Shown one piece after another: positions 24,291 to 33,953 of a stretch of 64,000 nt of DNA (its first letter is position 1; the number at the start of each line of letters is the position of its first letter). The position numbers and the translations under genes were made by a program. Below the pieces are notes generated by a model that had not been told where the DNA came from, did no database searches, and saw only the letters and a program-made list of their open reading frames with translations. Origin of the DNA: Bothriochloa decipiens (lineage: Eukaryota; Streptophyta; Magnoliopsida; Poales; Poaceae); the NCBI GenBank assembly GCA_023333625.1, contig CM041644.1, positions 31,554,900-31,618,899 on the forward strand, read 5' to 3'.

Positions 24291-25175
24291 AGTGATTGTT
24301 AATATACCAATACTTTGTTGTGTGATTAATTCGGTGGTTCTTTTAATCTTTGGCATAGGATTATATGTCAAAACGTGTCTCTTAGTTTGTGTTGTGTAGG
24401 TGTGGAGTCTGGAAGTTGTGGCAACGATCGAAAGAAGGTCAAGTAGGGCGTGCCGTGCCGACGGACCGGTGCGGTGAAGGGCGGACGCGAGGCTTGGACC
24501 GAAGGACCAGAGCCGGTTGGCTAACCGCGGTGACTGACACTTGGGACATCGACAAGCGCAAGCGTACATGGCGGGGATGCATACGGGGTACGCTACTCTT
24601 TGGTGGTTTGATAGTTTGTCCTCGAAACCAATGACGACGGTTTACTGGTATTGCGTCATAACCATCGACGGCGGGTTTCATGGGTTTGCGCCTCAAAACC
24701 CGGGCGGCATCGGGAAGATTGCGTCGAAGCAAGGAAGCAAGGCTGCCGGTGAGAAGGCGCGGTGGCTATCGGATCAAGAAACCAAGGAAGTAGGACCATA
24801 GCGCCAAAGGGTCAAGTGAAATTTCACTCATGTATCAAGGGCAAAACTGAAATTATGTAATAGCCCTATTTAACAGGATGAGGGAGCACGCATCTCCCTC
24901 ACCTCTTTCACATTGCAGTTTTCTCCTTCATTTGTAAGTCTTCCCCTCCTCTAGTGTTCTTAGTGAGAGAGAGGTCCATGTATCCTTGAATTCGTGCTCG
25001 AACGAAGTAAAGGGAAGAGAGGCCCCTAGTCCTCTCTGTTTCCTCCGGGAGTCAAGATGGAATTGTGTTCTTGTTGTTCTTAAGTTATTCATCCCGAGCT
25101 CCTTTTCCCCCTCTATTTTCATGGTCGATTTCTTCGATTTTAGGGGTGTGAGTTTATTTTTCTTGCCTTGATTTT
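24291..25175 (+). mobile_element. Possible copia-type LTR remnant (boundaries uncertain)
   Basis: The last third resembles the R-U5 part of a grass LTR: a TATTTAACAGGA promoter-like element near 24868, then pyrimidine-rich DNA, then at about 25171 TATGACACGAGAGCATC, which loosely resembles an initiator-Met primer site. No clear TG start or target duplication was found, and no gag follows. Confidence 0.35.
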
Positions 25176-25449
25176 TTCTATGACACGAGAGCATCATTTC
25201 CACCGTAGGGTTTGAGCTGATTCCTCACGAGTTCGTAGATCGGAGCAAGAACGCGAGCAAGTTGTGTTCTTGGAGGTTCTTCCCTCCCCTTTGTGATTTC
25301 TCGTGATTCTCTTCAAATTGAGCGATGATCTCTTAGAGATAGCTCCCCAACTATTTTGTGATCATATCTACCAAGCTTGGTTGCAGTTGGTTTTGATTCG
25401 AAAGAGATCAGGTTGACTCTTGGTTGGAGGCAATTTTCAAGTGATTTTT

Positions 25450-26010
25450 CTGGGAGCTACGGACAGTCCGGGCCTATAGCTGCTAACAGTCCGGACGTCG
25501 GGATCGAGCCAATGGCTTCTGGCCTTATCTGACATTGTCCGTATTCGCAGACAGTCCAGACCTGCTAACGCGGATAGTCTGGACCTGGTCCAGATCCGAA
25601 CCGAGCTCTCGACTTCCGTTTTTATTCAGGATTTTTAACCCATGTACAGTCCGGCTATAAGTCGCGGACAGTGCGTCGGTCAATATGATTTTCTGTCCAG
25701 AACCTGTTCCAGAAGTTCAAGTTTTCGTTGTTTGCCTGCGGACAGTCTGGCCCTATCACTGCGGAGAGTCCACCGTTAAAACCTGGGGGTCTGTCCGTAT
25801 CCGCGGACAATCCGCGCCTGGAAAGCAGGACAGTCCGAGACTTAGATCTTCTTTACTTCCAGATTTGGTTCACACCTGTTTGTTTCTCGGACTTTTGCCC
25901 GCGGACAGTCCGCTCGGAACTCTAGACAGTCCGCCGTTGATTGTACCACATCCTGTCCGTACTCGTGGATAGTCTGAGCCCTGAACCGCGGACAGTCCGG
26001 TCCCGTACAG
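25450..26010. repeat. Cluster of ACAGTCCG-type short repeats
   Basis: About 14 variants of GGACAGTCCG/GATAGTCTGG spaced at 20-60 bp, many embedded in a near-palindrome (GCGGACAGTCCGC). Similar motifs are known in leaders or LTRs of grass copia elements. This is consistent with the fragment to its left being retrotransposon-derived. Confidence 0.6.
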
Positions 26011-26725
26011 TGAGCATTGTTTTTTGGGATCATGCCCGTTCGGTCTCGATCATTCTTCCGCTTGGTTTGCTAATCATATGGTGACACACTGTGTTCCTAG
26101 GGAATATCTACCCTCTCAATAGGGTCGTCGTCATCACCGCTTTGTGTATTGCTTCTTAGGATGCTTGTTGAGTCGAGGTCCTAAGGTTTCGGAAGAAAAT
26201 TTTGAGACTCCCATTAGCCTCCTCTGATCGTCGTATCCTGTGCTTCAAAACTCTATCTCCTGCCATAATTATTCCCGAATATCCGCATTTAACATCTCAC
26301 CGCATCCGTATAGTCGTAGGGCTGCAGTCAAGAGTACTATTTCTGCAATTGTGAACTGTTACTGGTCAAAATTAGCATCTAGAAAAGCTATAGCTTGATG
26401 ATATAACGTAGATGCTATAATCAAAACATCATCGTAAAACGTACTTTCGTAATATAAAATACACTTTCTATTTCTTCAAAAACTGCGTGCTATCATTATC
26501 GATATATACTGTATACTGTATTATTTTAGTCAAATAGACATACGGGAGGGGACTAAATCATAAGTACTTCAATTTTGTTCATAACAAGAGAGAGTACTTG
26601 CACTACAGTTGCACTTGTTCAGAAGTGCTCCTATACAGCACGAATTGAAGTGCCCTCATATCCACTCCATACATTTCCGGTTTCATGTCATCGTGGCTGC
26701 AAGCTTGAGGCTGGCCTAGAGAGAG
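26011..26725. other. Upstream region of first GDU-like gene
   Basis: No ORF of note. AT-rich until about 26580. I see no convincing TATA box at the expected distance. Confidence 0.4.
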
Positions 26726-27052
26726 ATGAGGACGGAGGGAGCTGGAGGTGTGCCGCGGCCTGCTGGCCGCCTGTGGAGGACGCCGACCCCGTACATCCTG
26801 CTGGTCCTTGGGTTCATGATTGTCCTCATCGCGCTTGTGCTGCTCGTGCTCATCTGCACGCGAAACAATCGTCTCTCGCCGCGGCGCGGGACGGACGACG
26901 TCGAGGAACCCTTCGCGCGGGTGCTCGTGCCGCTGGACAGGGAGCCCAAGGTCGCCGTCATCATGGCCGGCGAACGCGCGCCTTCCTTCCTCGCCAGCGC
27001 CAAGCCGCTCGCCTGGGGTGCTGATGACAATGCTGCCGCACCTTACGTGTAG
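26726..27052 (+). CDS. GLUTAMINE DUMPER-like membrane protein (108 aa)
   Basis: This is a small plant-specific single-pass membrane protein of the GLUTAMINE DUMPER family. Overexpressed Arabidopsis members raise amino-acid export, and they act with the ubiquitin ligase LOG2. Seen here: a short N-terminus, the family signature WRTPTPY at residues 17-23, a hydrophobic membrane span at about 22-45, a basic stop-transfer stretch (CTRNNRLSPRR), then VLVPLDREPKVAVIMAGE. The conserved VIMAG motif is at residues 78-82, and a PSFLA block follows. The start at 26726 gives an N-terminus beginning MR, as in other members, and a length only slightly shorter than usual. The gene is intronless, as is typical. 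A paralogue lies at 63179-63535 on the same strand. Base composition is very GC-rich, as in many grass genes. The antisense 195-aa ORF here is a shadow. Confidence 0.88.
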   Translation: MRTEGAGGVPRPAGRLWRTPTPYILLVLGFMIVLIALVLLVLICTRNNRLSPRRGTDDVEEPFARVLVPLDREPKVAVIMAGERAPSFLASAKPLAWGADDNAAAPYV

Positions 27053-27282
27053 CCGGGGGTGGTGACGTAGAGCTATAAGTTTATCCGGAGATACTGTTTG
27101 TTGGTTGGTTTTTATCTCCTTTATTTTTGGGTTATTTTGATCCGTGCCATTACAATTTTTCGACTTTAAAGATCTGCCACAACAATTCACCTAATCTGAA
27201 ATATGTCATTATAATTTTTGCTCTATGTGAGTCTTGCAATTCTTTATGTATTTCGAGCGTCTGGTCCCATAGTCAGGCTGTA

Positions 27283-27518
27283 CTCCCTCCATCTCCCAAA
27301 AAACGTATATTTTGATTTTTACACCTTCTATTTGACCATTCGTCTTATTTAAATTTTTTATACAAATAATAAAATAAATAAATTATTATAAAAATATCTT
27401 TAATGGTAAAATAAGCCATAACAAGATAAATAATATTTATTTAAACTTTTTGAATAAGCCGAATGGTCAAATAAGTTATACAAAAGTCAAAATGTGCGGT
27501 TTTTTAAGACTGAGGGAG
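27283..27518. mobile_element. Stowaway-type MITE (236 bp)
   Basis: TA target duplications (27281-27282 and 27519-27520) flank CTCCCTCC...GAGGGAG termini. Subterminal segments are inverted (TTTGACCATTCG versus CGAATGGTCAAA), so it would fold into a hairpin. This matches Tc1/mariner-derived Stowaway elements. It sits about 230 bp after the first GDU-like gene. Confidence 0.88.
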
Positions 27519-27520
27519 TA

Positions 27521-28690
27521 TATGCGTACATATTTTTCGTATGGATCAAACTACCCCTGCTACCTCTCTCTTCCTTAGTCACTTACGTGCAGGGCCCACA
27601 TGTCAGCTTCTCCTTCAACCTCTCTCTGTCTTCCTCCAACCACAGCAAAACACAAATCGGAGGGGAGGAGCTCAGAAGGGAAGCGAGGGGCAGGCGGGCG
27701 CTGCAGGAGAAGGGACGGGAGGGGCAGGCGGGCGCTGCAGGAGACGTTCTGTGCCCGACCTCCGGCAGCCATGGTCGGCGGCCGCTCGTGCCATGGCCGC
27801 GCTGTTCGCGAACCCAGCCGCCCTCTGTAGAGGCTCGCGAGACCAACCTCCCGCACCGCAGGCGAGCCTCCGCCTCCTCTACCACGCCCCCACACACCCC
27901 CCACCCACCACCCCCACCCACCCCCGCGCTGGCATGATGAAGGCGACATAGACGCTGCTGTTGCTGCCGTCAGCCGCTAGGCAGACGGATGAACGCCTCG
28001 CGGAGTGCTTGGACTTGGACCTATTCGAAGACGCACGCAGTGGGTCTATCCCCGTGGGGCAGCTGCGGCAGGTGATGATGAGCCACGGCAACCGGCGACC
28101 AACATACCAAGGATTTAATTAGTATAACACAGTTGGAATTGAAAAAACACGCTCTATTAAGTCCATTTGCACTCCGGAAGTGTACTCTCCTTGCTTGCCG
28201 GTCGCAGCTAGATGAACGTGGACAAACTCAGATATTAGGAATCGCCGCCATGCACGCGAAGTTGCCGCGCGGGCGGCGGAAACGCGTGCGCATACTCGAG
28301 CTGCGCTCTTGAGTCTTGACTCACTCAAATATGCATGGGGCTTCTATTGTTGCAGGGGCGGCGCGGCGAGCGGGGGCAATGGCAGGGGCGGAGCAGCGCC
28401 CGCGCGTGCTGCGTGTCCTGCTACCATGCGGGAGATTGGAGGAAAGTGGCTAGAGGTTGAAGGAGAAGACGACGTGTTGGGCCCACACGTCATTGACTGG
28501 AGTGGGATAGAAGCAGCGGGGGTGTTTTGGACCATAGGAAAGATGTGTACTCGTATACGGTCTGCTAGTGGGGCCAGACCTTCAAAAGACGTAGACAATG
28601 GCAAGATTCACATAGATGAATGATTGTAATGGCAGCTTTCAAAATACGTGAATTGTAATGGCATATTTTTAAAGTCAAAAAATTGCAGTA
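27521..28690. other. GC-rich stretch without a recognised gene
   Basis: Contains a 26-bp tandem duplication (27685-27710 and 27719-27744, core GGCAGGCGGGCGCTGCAGG) and a CCCACC-rich stretch near 27888-27930. Several overlapping ORFs (up to 149 aa) are low-complexity and not recognisable. It could include captured gene fragments, but I cannot support one. Confidence 0.35.
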
Positions 28691-29269
28691 GCTTGAATAA
28701 AAAACCCTTTATTTTTCTCGGAGTTTTTTTTAAAAAAGGTTAGCAGGGGGGTCTTCTACACATTTTTTTTTATTTTCATTAAATGAAAGAATGAAGTTAC
28801 AGAAAGATATTACAAGGCCTTAGGCCCAAACAGGAAAAAGGAACATATACACTGTAGCTATCTCTTCCACTTACTAATAGTCATTTGTGCATTATAAAAA
28901 AATGATGGCATTTCTCGAGGTCCAAATTTCCAGTATGTTGTGATTAAAATTTCTCTAAGGATAGGCGACCCAAAGTTTGCTCTTGTTTCCATAACCATGT
29001 CCAGGGGTGAATGTTCAGGTTCCATTGGATGGGGATAGTAAGCCGACACCCCGCTGGCTGAAGGATCATTCAAAAAACACATGAAAGCAGGTTCCCTCAG
29101 TTCTGGTGTTGCATAGGATACGGTCAAAACCATTTCCTCGGAGTTTCCATGGTGTGTACCCGTCAAACGCACCCGTTTCAGTGTTTGCGAATTGTATCGG
29201 CAACAACGCTTCCAGGTGGTTTTTTTGGGTGCCGTCACCCCCAATTCTATTTGCGAGGACGTTCCCACG

Positions 29270-29795
29270 TGCGCTGATATGGAAAAAAAAAAGCAAAATA
29301 TTTTTTTTAAAAGTGCTATAACTCTGAAACTATCTATTTGCAATTTCATTTGTACCGGTGTGTTCTATATGATAAGGCAAAGAAAACTAAATTCCACTTG
29401 GATATATTTCAAGAATTTTTTCACTTTTTTACTATACCGCAACCTTTGTGTGTACAAGTTTTTGCAATATGTCGTTGTGGTATGTAAGTTATACGTAAAA
29501 GTTTTGCGTATAAGTTATATTATAACTTCATAATATTGTAAGTTACGTGTTTTCACATAATAAGTTAAATGTATATGTTATGAGCATAACTTAAAAACAT
29601 TGCCAATATGTATAAGTTAGACATATAAATTATAAATAAAAGCTATGTGTCTTGCTTTTCAACCTTTTTTCTCTTTTGCTAAAAATATAAACCCGTACGA
29701 AAAAAAGAAAGTTGCGTATTTTTTTAACAAAAATGAAAAATTGCAGGGCAGTCTGAAACATATTCGCTAGTTGCTATCCTGGTGAACGTTCAGCA
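29270..29795. repeat. Dispersed AT-rich repeat, copy 1
   Basis: Related to 60965-61692: both contain a version of TGTACCGGTGTGTTCTA, then CACTTGGATAT and GAATTTTTTCAC, followed by AT-rich GTATAAGTTA-type repeats. Both end in a palindromic GAACGTTC motif (29783 here). Family not identified; it is probably a non-autonomous DNA transposon. The 163-aa minus ORF at 28858-29349 overlaps it and is not recognised. Confidence 0.55.
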
Positions 29796-29910
29796 ATTAG
29801 TGGCTCCCCCCGTCACCTGTTATCAACCAATTTCATCTGATCTTTTCTATTGCGTCTTCTATAGATTATTTATTTTATACAAGAAAAATACCTTAAAATC
29901 AATATATATA

Positions 29911-30110
29911 GTGTTTACCGCCAGCACTTTGTCTAATATACTAGGAATTAGTAATAAAAACTAGCTCGTTCTGGTTAGACATAATAGTGGTAACCTTTTC
30001 ATATGAGACATATATAGTGTTTACCGCCAGCACTTTGTTTCAATGCAACATGCCACAGTGTTCTAGTTAGACATAATAGTCGTAACCTTTTCATTTGAGA
30101 CTTCAGTTCT
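29911..30110. repeat. Two-copy tandem duplication, about 106 bp
   Basis: GTGTTTACCGCCAGCACTTTGT at 29911 and 30017, and GTTAGACATAATAGT and GTAACCTTTTCAT in both units. A second small two-copy tandem (43 bp, core ATAAAACTTAGATT) follows at about 30256-30340. Confidence 0.75.
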
Positions 30111-30389
30111 TGAAAATGATATAATGGTTACAAAGACATCTCGCTCTATAGTTGAGTGGGATTTTTTTAGCAAAGCATCTCAAATTACTACAAAACATGA
30201 CATCATCAATTAATTATTCATGTAATATCTAGATTGGCAAGAGCTCAACGTTAAAATAAAACTTAGATTTAGATGTAAGAGTAGGAAGTACCAAGCTAAA
30301 TAAAACTTAGATTAAATGTAAGAATAGGAAATACCAAGCTCTAGCCAGCCCTCTTCTATGGCAACGGATAAAGTGCAAACCAACTTTTC

Positions 30390-30524
30390 TATGCAAACCA
30401 AACCAACTGCGGGGACAAGAGAGAGGGGCATTTGCAAAAGTGTAATTTTGCACTTAACCCTCCGCTTCTAATCATACTTTTGCAAATCTTCCCTCCCACC
30501 TCTCCCCCACAGTTGGTTTGCGTA
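30390..30524. mobile_element. Hairpin-forming inverted repeat, MITE-like
   Basis: The left arm (GCAAACCAAACCAACTGCGG then GCATTTGCAAAAGTGTAAT) is the inverse of the right arm (ATACTTTTGCAAAT then CCCCACAGTTGGTTTGC) with a loop of about 20 bp. No clear target duplication was found, so the class is uncertain. Confidence 0.5.
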
Positions 30525-30529
30525 GAGAG

Positions 30530-32644
30530 TGTAAGGTCCTAGATGGCCAGAGGGGGGTGAATAGCCTATTAAAAAATCTATAAACCACTAGACAAAACTT
30601 AATTAGTATAACAAATGGCGTAAGCGCGGTTTTGCCTAGCCTAGATGATGAGCAAGCCTCCTAATGATAATTCTAATATATATTATGATCTTTATGTTAC
30701 ACAAAGGCTATATCAATACTTTCTAATTTATTGAGCTAGCAAGATAACCAATTCCACACAAACTACACAATATATATGACAAAGTAAATACAAGAGGTAG
30801 GATGGTGATTTCAATACCGATGGTGAAGTGAAGATGTTGCCAATCACCAAGATGATATTCAATCGATCACAATGACAACAATATATATATATCAATGAAA
30901 AACCAATCACCAGGAGACAAGAGGACACAATTTTTTTGTTCACCCGGTGTTCACTTGTGCACCGACAAGCTACATCACCGGTTGTATCAACCAACACTTA
31001 GATGGTTCTTCGGTGTGATTCGCAAGCCACTTGCCTCGCAAGGGAAACGCAAGACACCACTATCACTTAATGACACGCGCAATGTATTAGAGTTGCTTTT
31101 GGCACTCCGCCGAGGACAAGCACAAGAGCCTCTTACAAATCAACCAGAGGTGGGCAAAAACAATCGCCAACTCTTCCCAATGCCTCCAACAATCTCCAAG
31201 CCGGCTAGGAGTGGTACTCCAAGAGTAACAAGAAATCCACAGGCCAAACGATTTAAAAGTGCCACTAGATGAATCAACTCATGCAATGCACTTCGACTCA
31301 CTCAATCTCACTCAAGATATGCAACCAAGCAAGAGAGAATGAGTATGAGGGAGTTTTTTAGCTCAAAGGATGCTCAAGAATGAAAGAATGGGCGAGAGGC
31401 TCCCCAAGGGCCGGCCACCACCTATTTATAAACCATCCCTTTGAAACTAGTCGTTACCCCTCAAAACACAGGATTTTGGGACCATTGGACGCGTCCAACG
31501 CCCTGTGCCGGACGCGTCCGATGCTATACAAATTCGTGCGCCAAGCCTCTATGCCTAACCTCCTAAAATACACACGTTGGACACGTCCAACCCTCATCGC
31601 AGGATGTGTCCAACGCTATACAAAATCACGCGCGTTTAAAATCCAACCGTTGGACACCGCCGGACGCGGAGTCGGGCGTCCGACGCACCCCGTTGGACGC
31701 GGCTTCCAGCGACGAACCTGCAGCCCACTCTAAGTAGCGTCCGGCGCTCTCCGAATGTGTCCGACGCTCAGCGTCCAATGCTCTACAGAGCAGCAGACCA
31801 CCCCGCACTAAAACGGGCATATCTCCTAGCTTCGAACTCCGTTTTCGATGTTCTTAGACTCGTTGGAAAGCTTACTCAGAGGACTACACAACCCACATAT
31901 CCTCTTGATCCAAATAAAAGAGAATCAAATAGTTTTCTAATCCAAGAGACATCAACTCTCTTTTCCAACACAAGAGTTCGTCGAACCTTCTCCAACTTCT
32001 TCTCCTTTGCAAATGTGCCAACACCACCAAGTGTACATCACCATATGCTTGTGTGTTAGGATTTTTAAAATATTTTCCAAAGAATTTTCCATTGTGCACT
32101 AGATCTGAATGCATTCACATAAAATGATAGACCTAGTGGCACCCGTGAACTGAATTACCGAAGATCTCCCCTCTTCATAGTTCGGCTATTGATCCTAAAC
32201 CACTCACACCCTCTATGGTGTCTTGAGTGCAAAATAAAATGGCCCTATAGGTTATACCTTTGCTTTGAGCCCATTTTGCTTTTTCATCAACCGCCAAATC
32301 TTCACATGACACGTGACACTCCATGTCATCATGTAACCATCTTTGTCCATCGATCTCGATCTTACTTGCTCTTCACCGTTGGTCGGTCCATCGGCGCCAA
32401 GTCTTGCTTAAGCTTCACCACGCGTGGTCCCTCACTTCAAGCCTCGATTTGCCCTTCACACTTCCACACGGTCCATTGAGTCAAGCCCCATCTTGATCTT
32501 CACCTTCTGGTTACACAACTCCATGTCATGACCCATCTACAATGAGCTCTACTTGGCAAGGACCACCTTATCTAAATTATCCACTCAGATCAAAGGTTAG
32601 TCCTAGGTTTCATTAATTATCCAAAGCCAAACTAAGGACTTTCA
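30530..32644. mobile_element. Probable solo LTR of a copia (SIRE-like) element
   Basis: Begins TGTAAGGTCCTAGATGGCC, then AGAGGGGGGTGAATAGCC, a widespread grass LTR terminus, and ends near GGACTTTCA. The flanks GAGAG (30525-30529) and AAGAG (32645-32649) differ by one base and could be a decayed target duplication. It contains a cluster of GGACGCGTCC-type palindromic motifs at about 31485-31780 and a plus-strand TATTTATAAACC near 31430. No primer site, polypurine tract or gag adjoins it. Orientation is uncertain. ORFs inside (up to 125 aa) are not recognisable. Confidence 0.5.
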
Positions 32645-33953
32645 AAGAGGTTGATTTGCACTTGATCCGTTGCCCTCGTCTATTGCAATCGGCAAGTAGG
32701 CACAAACACAGGCAATACAAAGTCATTTTCTGCAGCCTTATTTGCGGCATGTGACCTTCTGTTGGAGCCCGGAACTAGGATCTCTTAGGGGCGGATGCAG
32801 CACTCTCTACTTATGTTCCCTCTCTGCAAGTTTAACACAGTTAAAATATTTAGCCCAACGCCTAGCACCGGGCAAAAAAACTATAAGGTGGAATTTGGGC
32901 CACGCGCGTCTAGGGCGTACCAACCCTAGGCACAAATCCGCCCCTCTAACTAAATGGTGTTAAAATGAGCTCTTATGTGCGAAGATCAGTTGGTTATGTC
33001 TATTGTGGTGGAACATGTATATCCAGGTTTAAGTCCTCGACTCAGGACGGGTGTTTACATTTTTCTAGATTTATTTTAGGATTTTTTGACGTTATGCTTG
33101 TAGTGGTAAGAAATGTTTTGATCGACAATGAGGTGATAGTGGCGACTTCAGGAATCTCTAGTTGATCAGGCTGAAAAAGTATTATCATGTAAGAGGTCAT
33201 AGACAAGGTAACCTTTTTATTAGAATTACACATGTTGAGTCTGCTAGCGGTCCTCAAATTTGTTCGACTGTGTCACCCCGGTCCCAAAACTCGCACATCA
33301 ATCATTTAAGTCCTCAAACTTGTCCATCTATCAATGAACACATAAATCGCTTATTTAGGTTCTTAAACTTATTTGAATGTCATTTCGGTCCCTAAACATG
33401 CAAATGACCCGTTGAGGTCTTTGAACTTATTCAGTTGTATCATGCAGGCACCCAAATGTTGTAAACTTATAAGTTTAATTCAATATATGTTTATAGAACT
33501 ATCAAAAGTTATTAGAATAGAAGAAATCATCCTATATTTTTGTTTTTTTAACTCTGCAGCTGAATAACTAAATTAAAGTACAGAACAGAATATAACAATA
33601 TAGAAAATATAGAGTTATGCCTATTTATTCATTTCATCAGTTGTTGCTTGTCAAAGTTTGGCTCCTTAAAAAATTCCACTTATATCATGGAAATGAGCTG
33701 TCGTATCTGGAATAGTCAGCTTATGCCCCCTACTTGAATATTTCAACGCCCGTTTGACTATTGTACGTGTGTTGTATGGTACCGAATTCGTGTTGGACTG
33801 AAATAAGCGTGTGGAACCGTTCTCAGTTTGTGTCTGTTACTTCTCTCTCACTGCACGATTTTCCGCCGCTAGACAAGCCATACATATAGTATTGTCTGCA
33901 TACGTGCAGATAGTATACAGGCTAAAAGAGCTTCTTCCGCTACTACCTGTCCC
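32645..33953. other. Upstream region of the receptor kinase gene
   Basis: No gene. About four imperfect 50-60-bp units at 33256-33460 carry motifs such as CGGTCCCTAAAC and TCCTCAAACTTG, typical of a degenerate transposon common in grasses. A possible TATA-like ACATATAG lies about 70 bp before the kinase start codon; support is weak. Confidence 0.4.

Noticed and set aside
26603..27190. 195-aa ORF antisense to the first GDU-like gene
   Set aside because: A shadow: the plus frame has the family signature and the antisense reading is low-complexity.
33256..33460. Promoter repeats of the kinase gene
   Set aside because: The units resemble a common degenerate grass repeat and lie about 500 bp or more upstream; there is no evidence of regulatory function.
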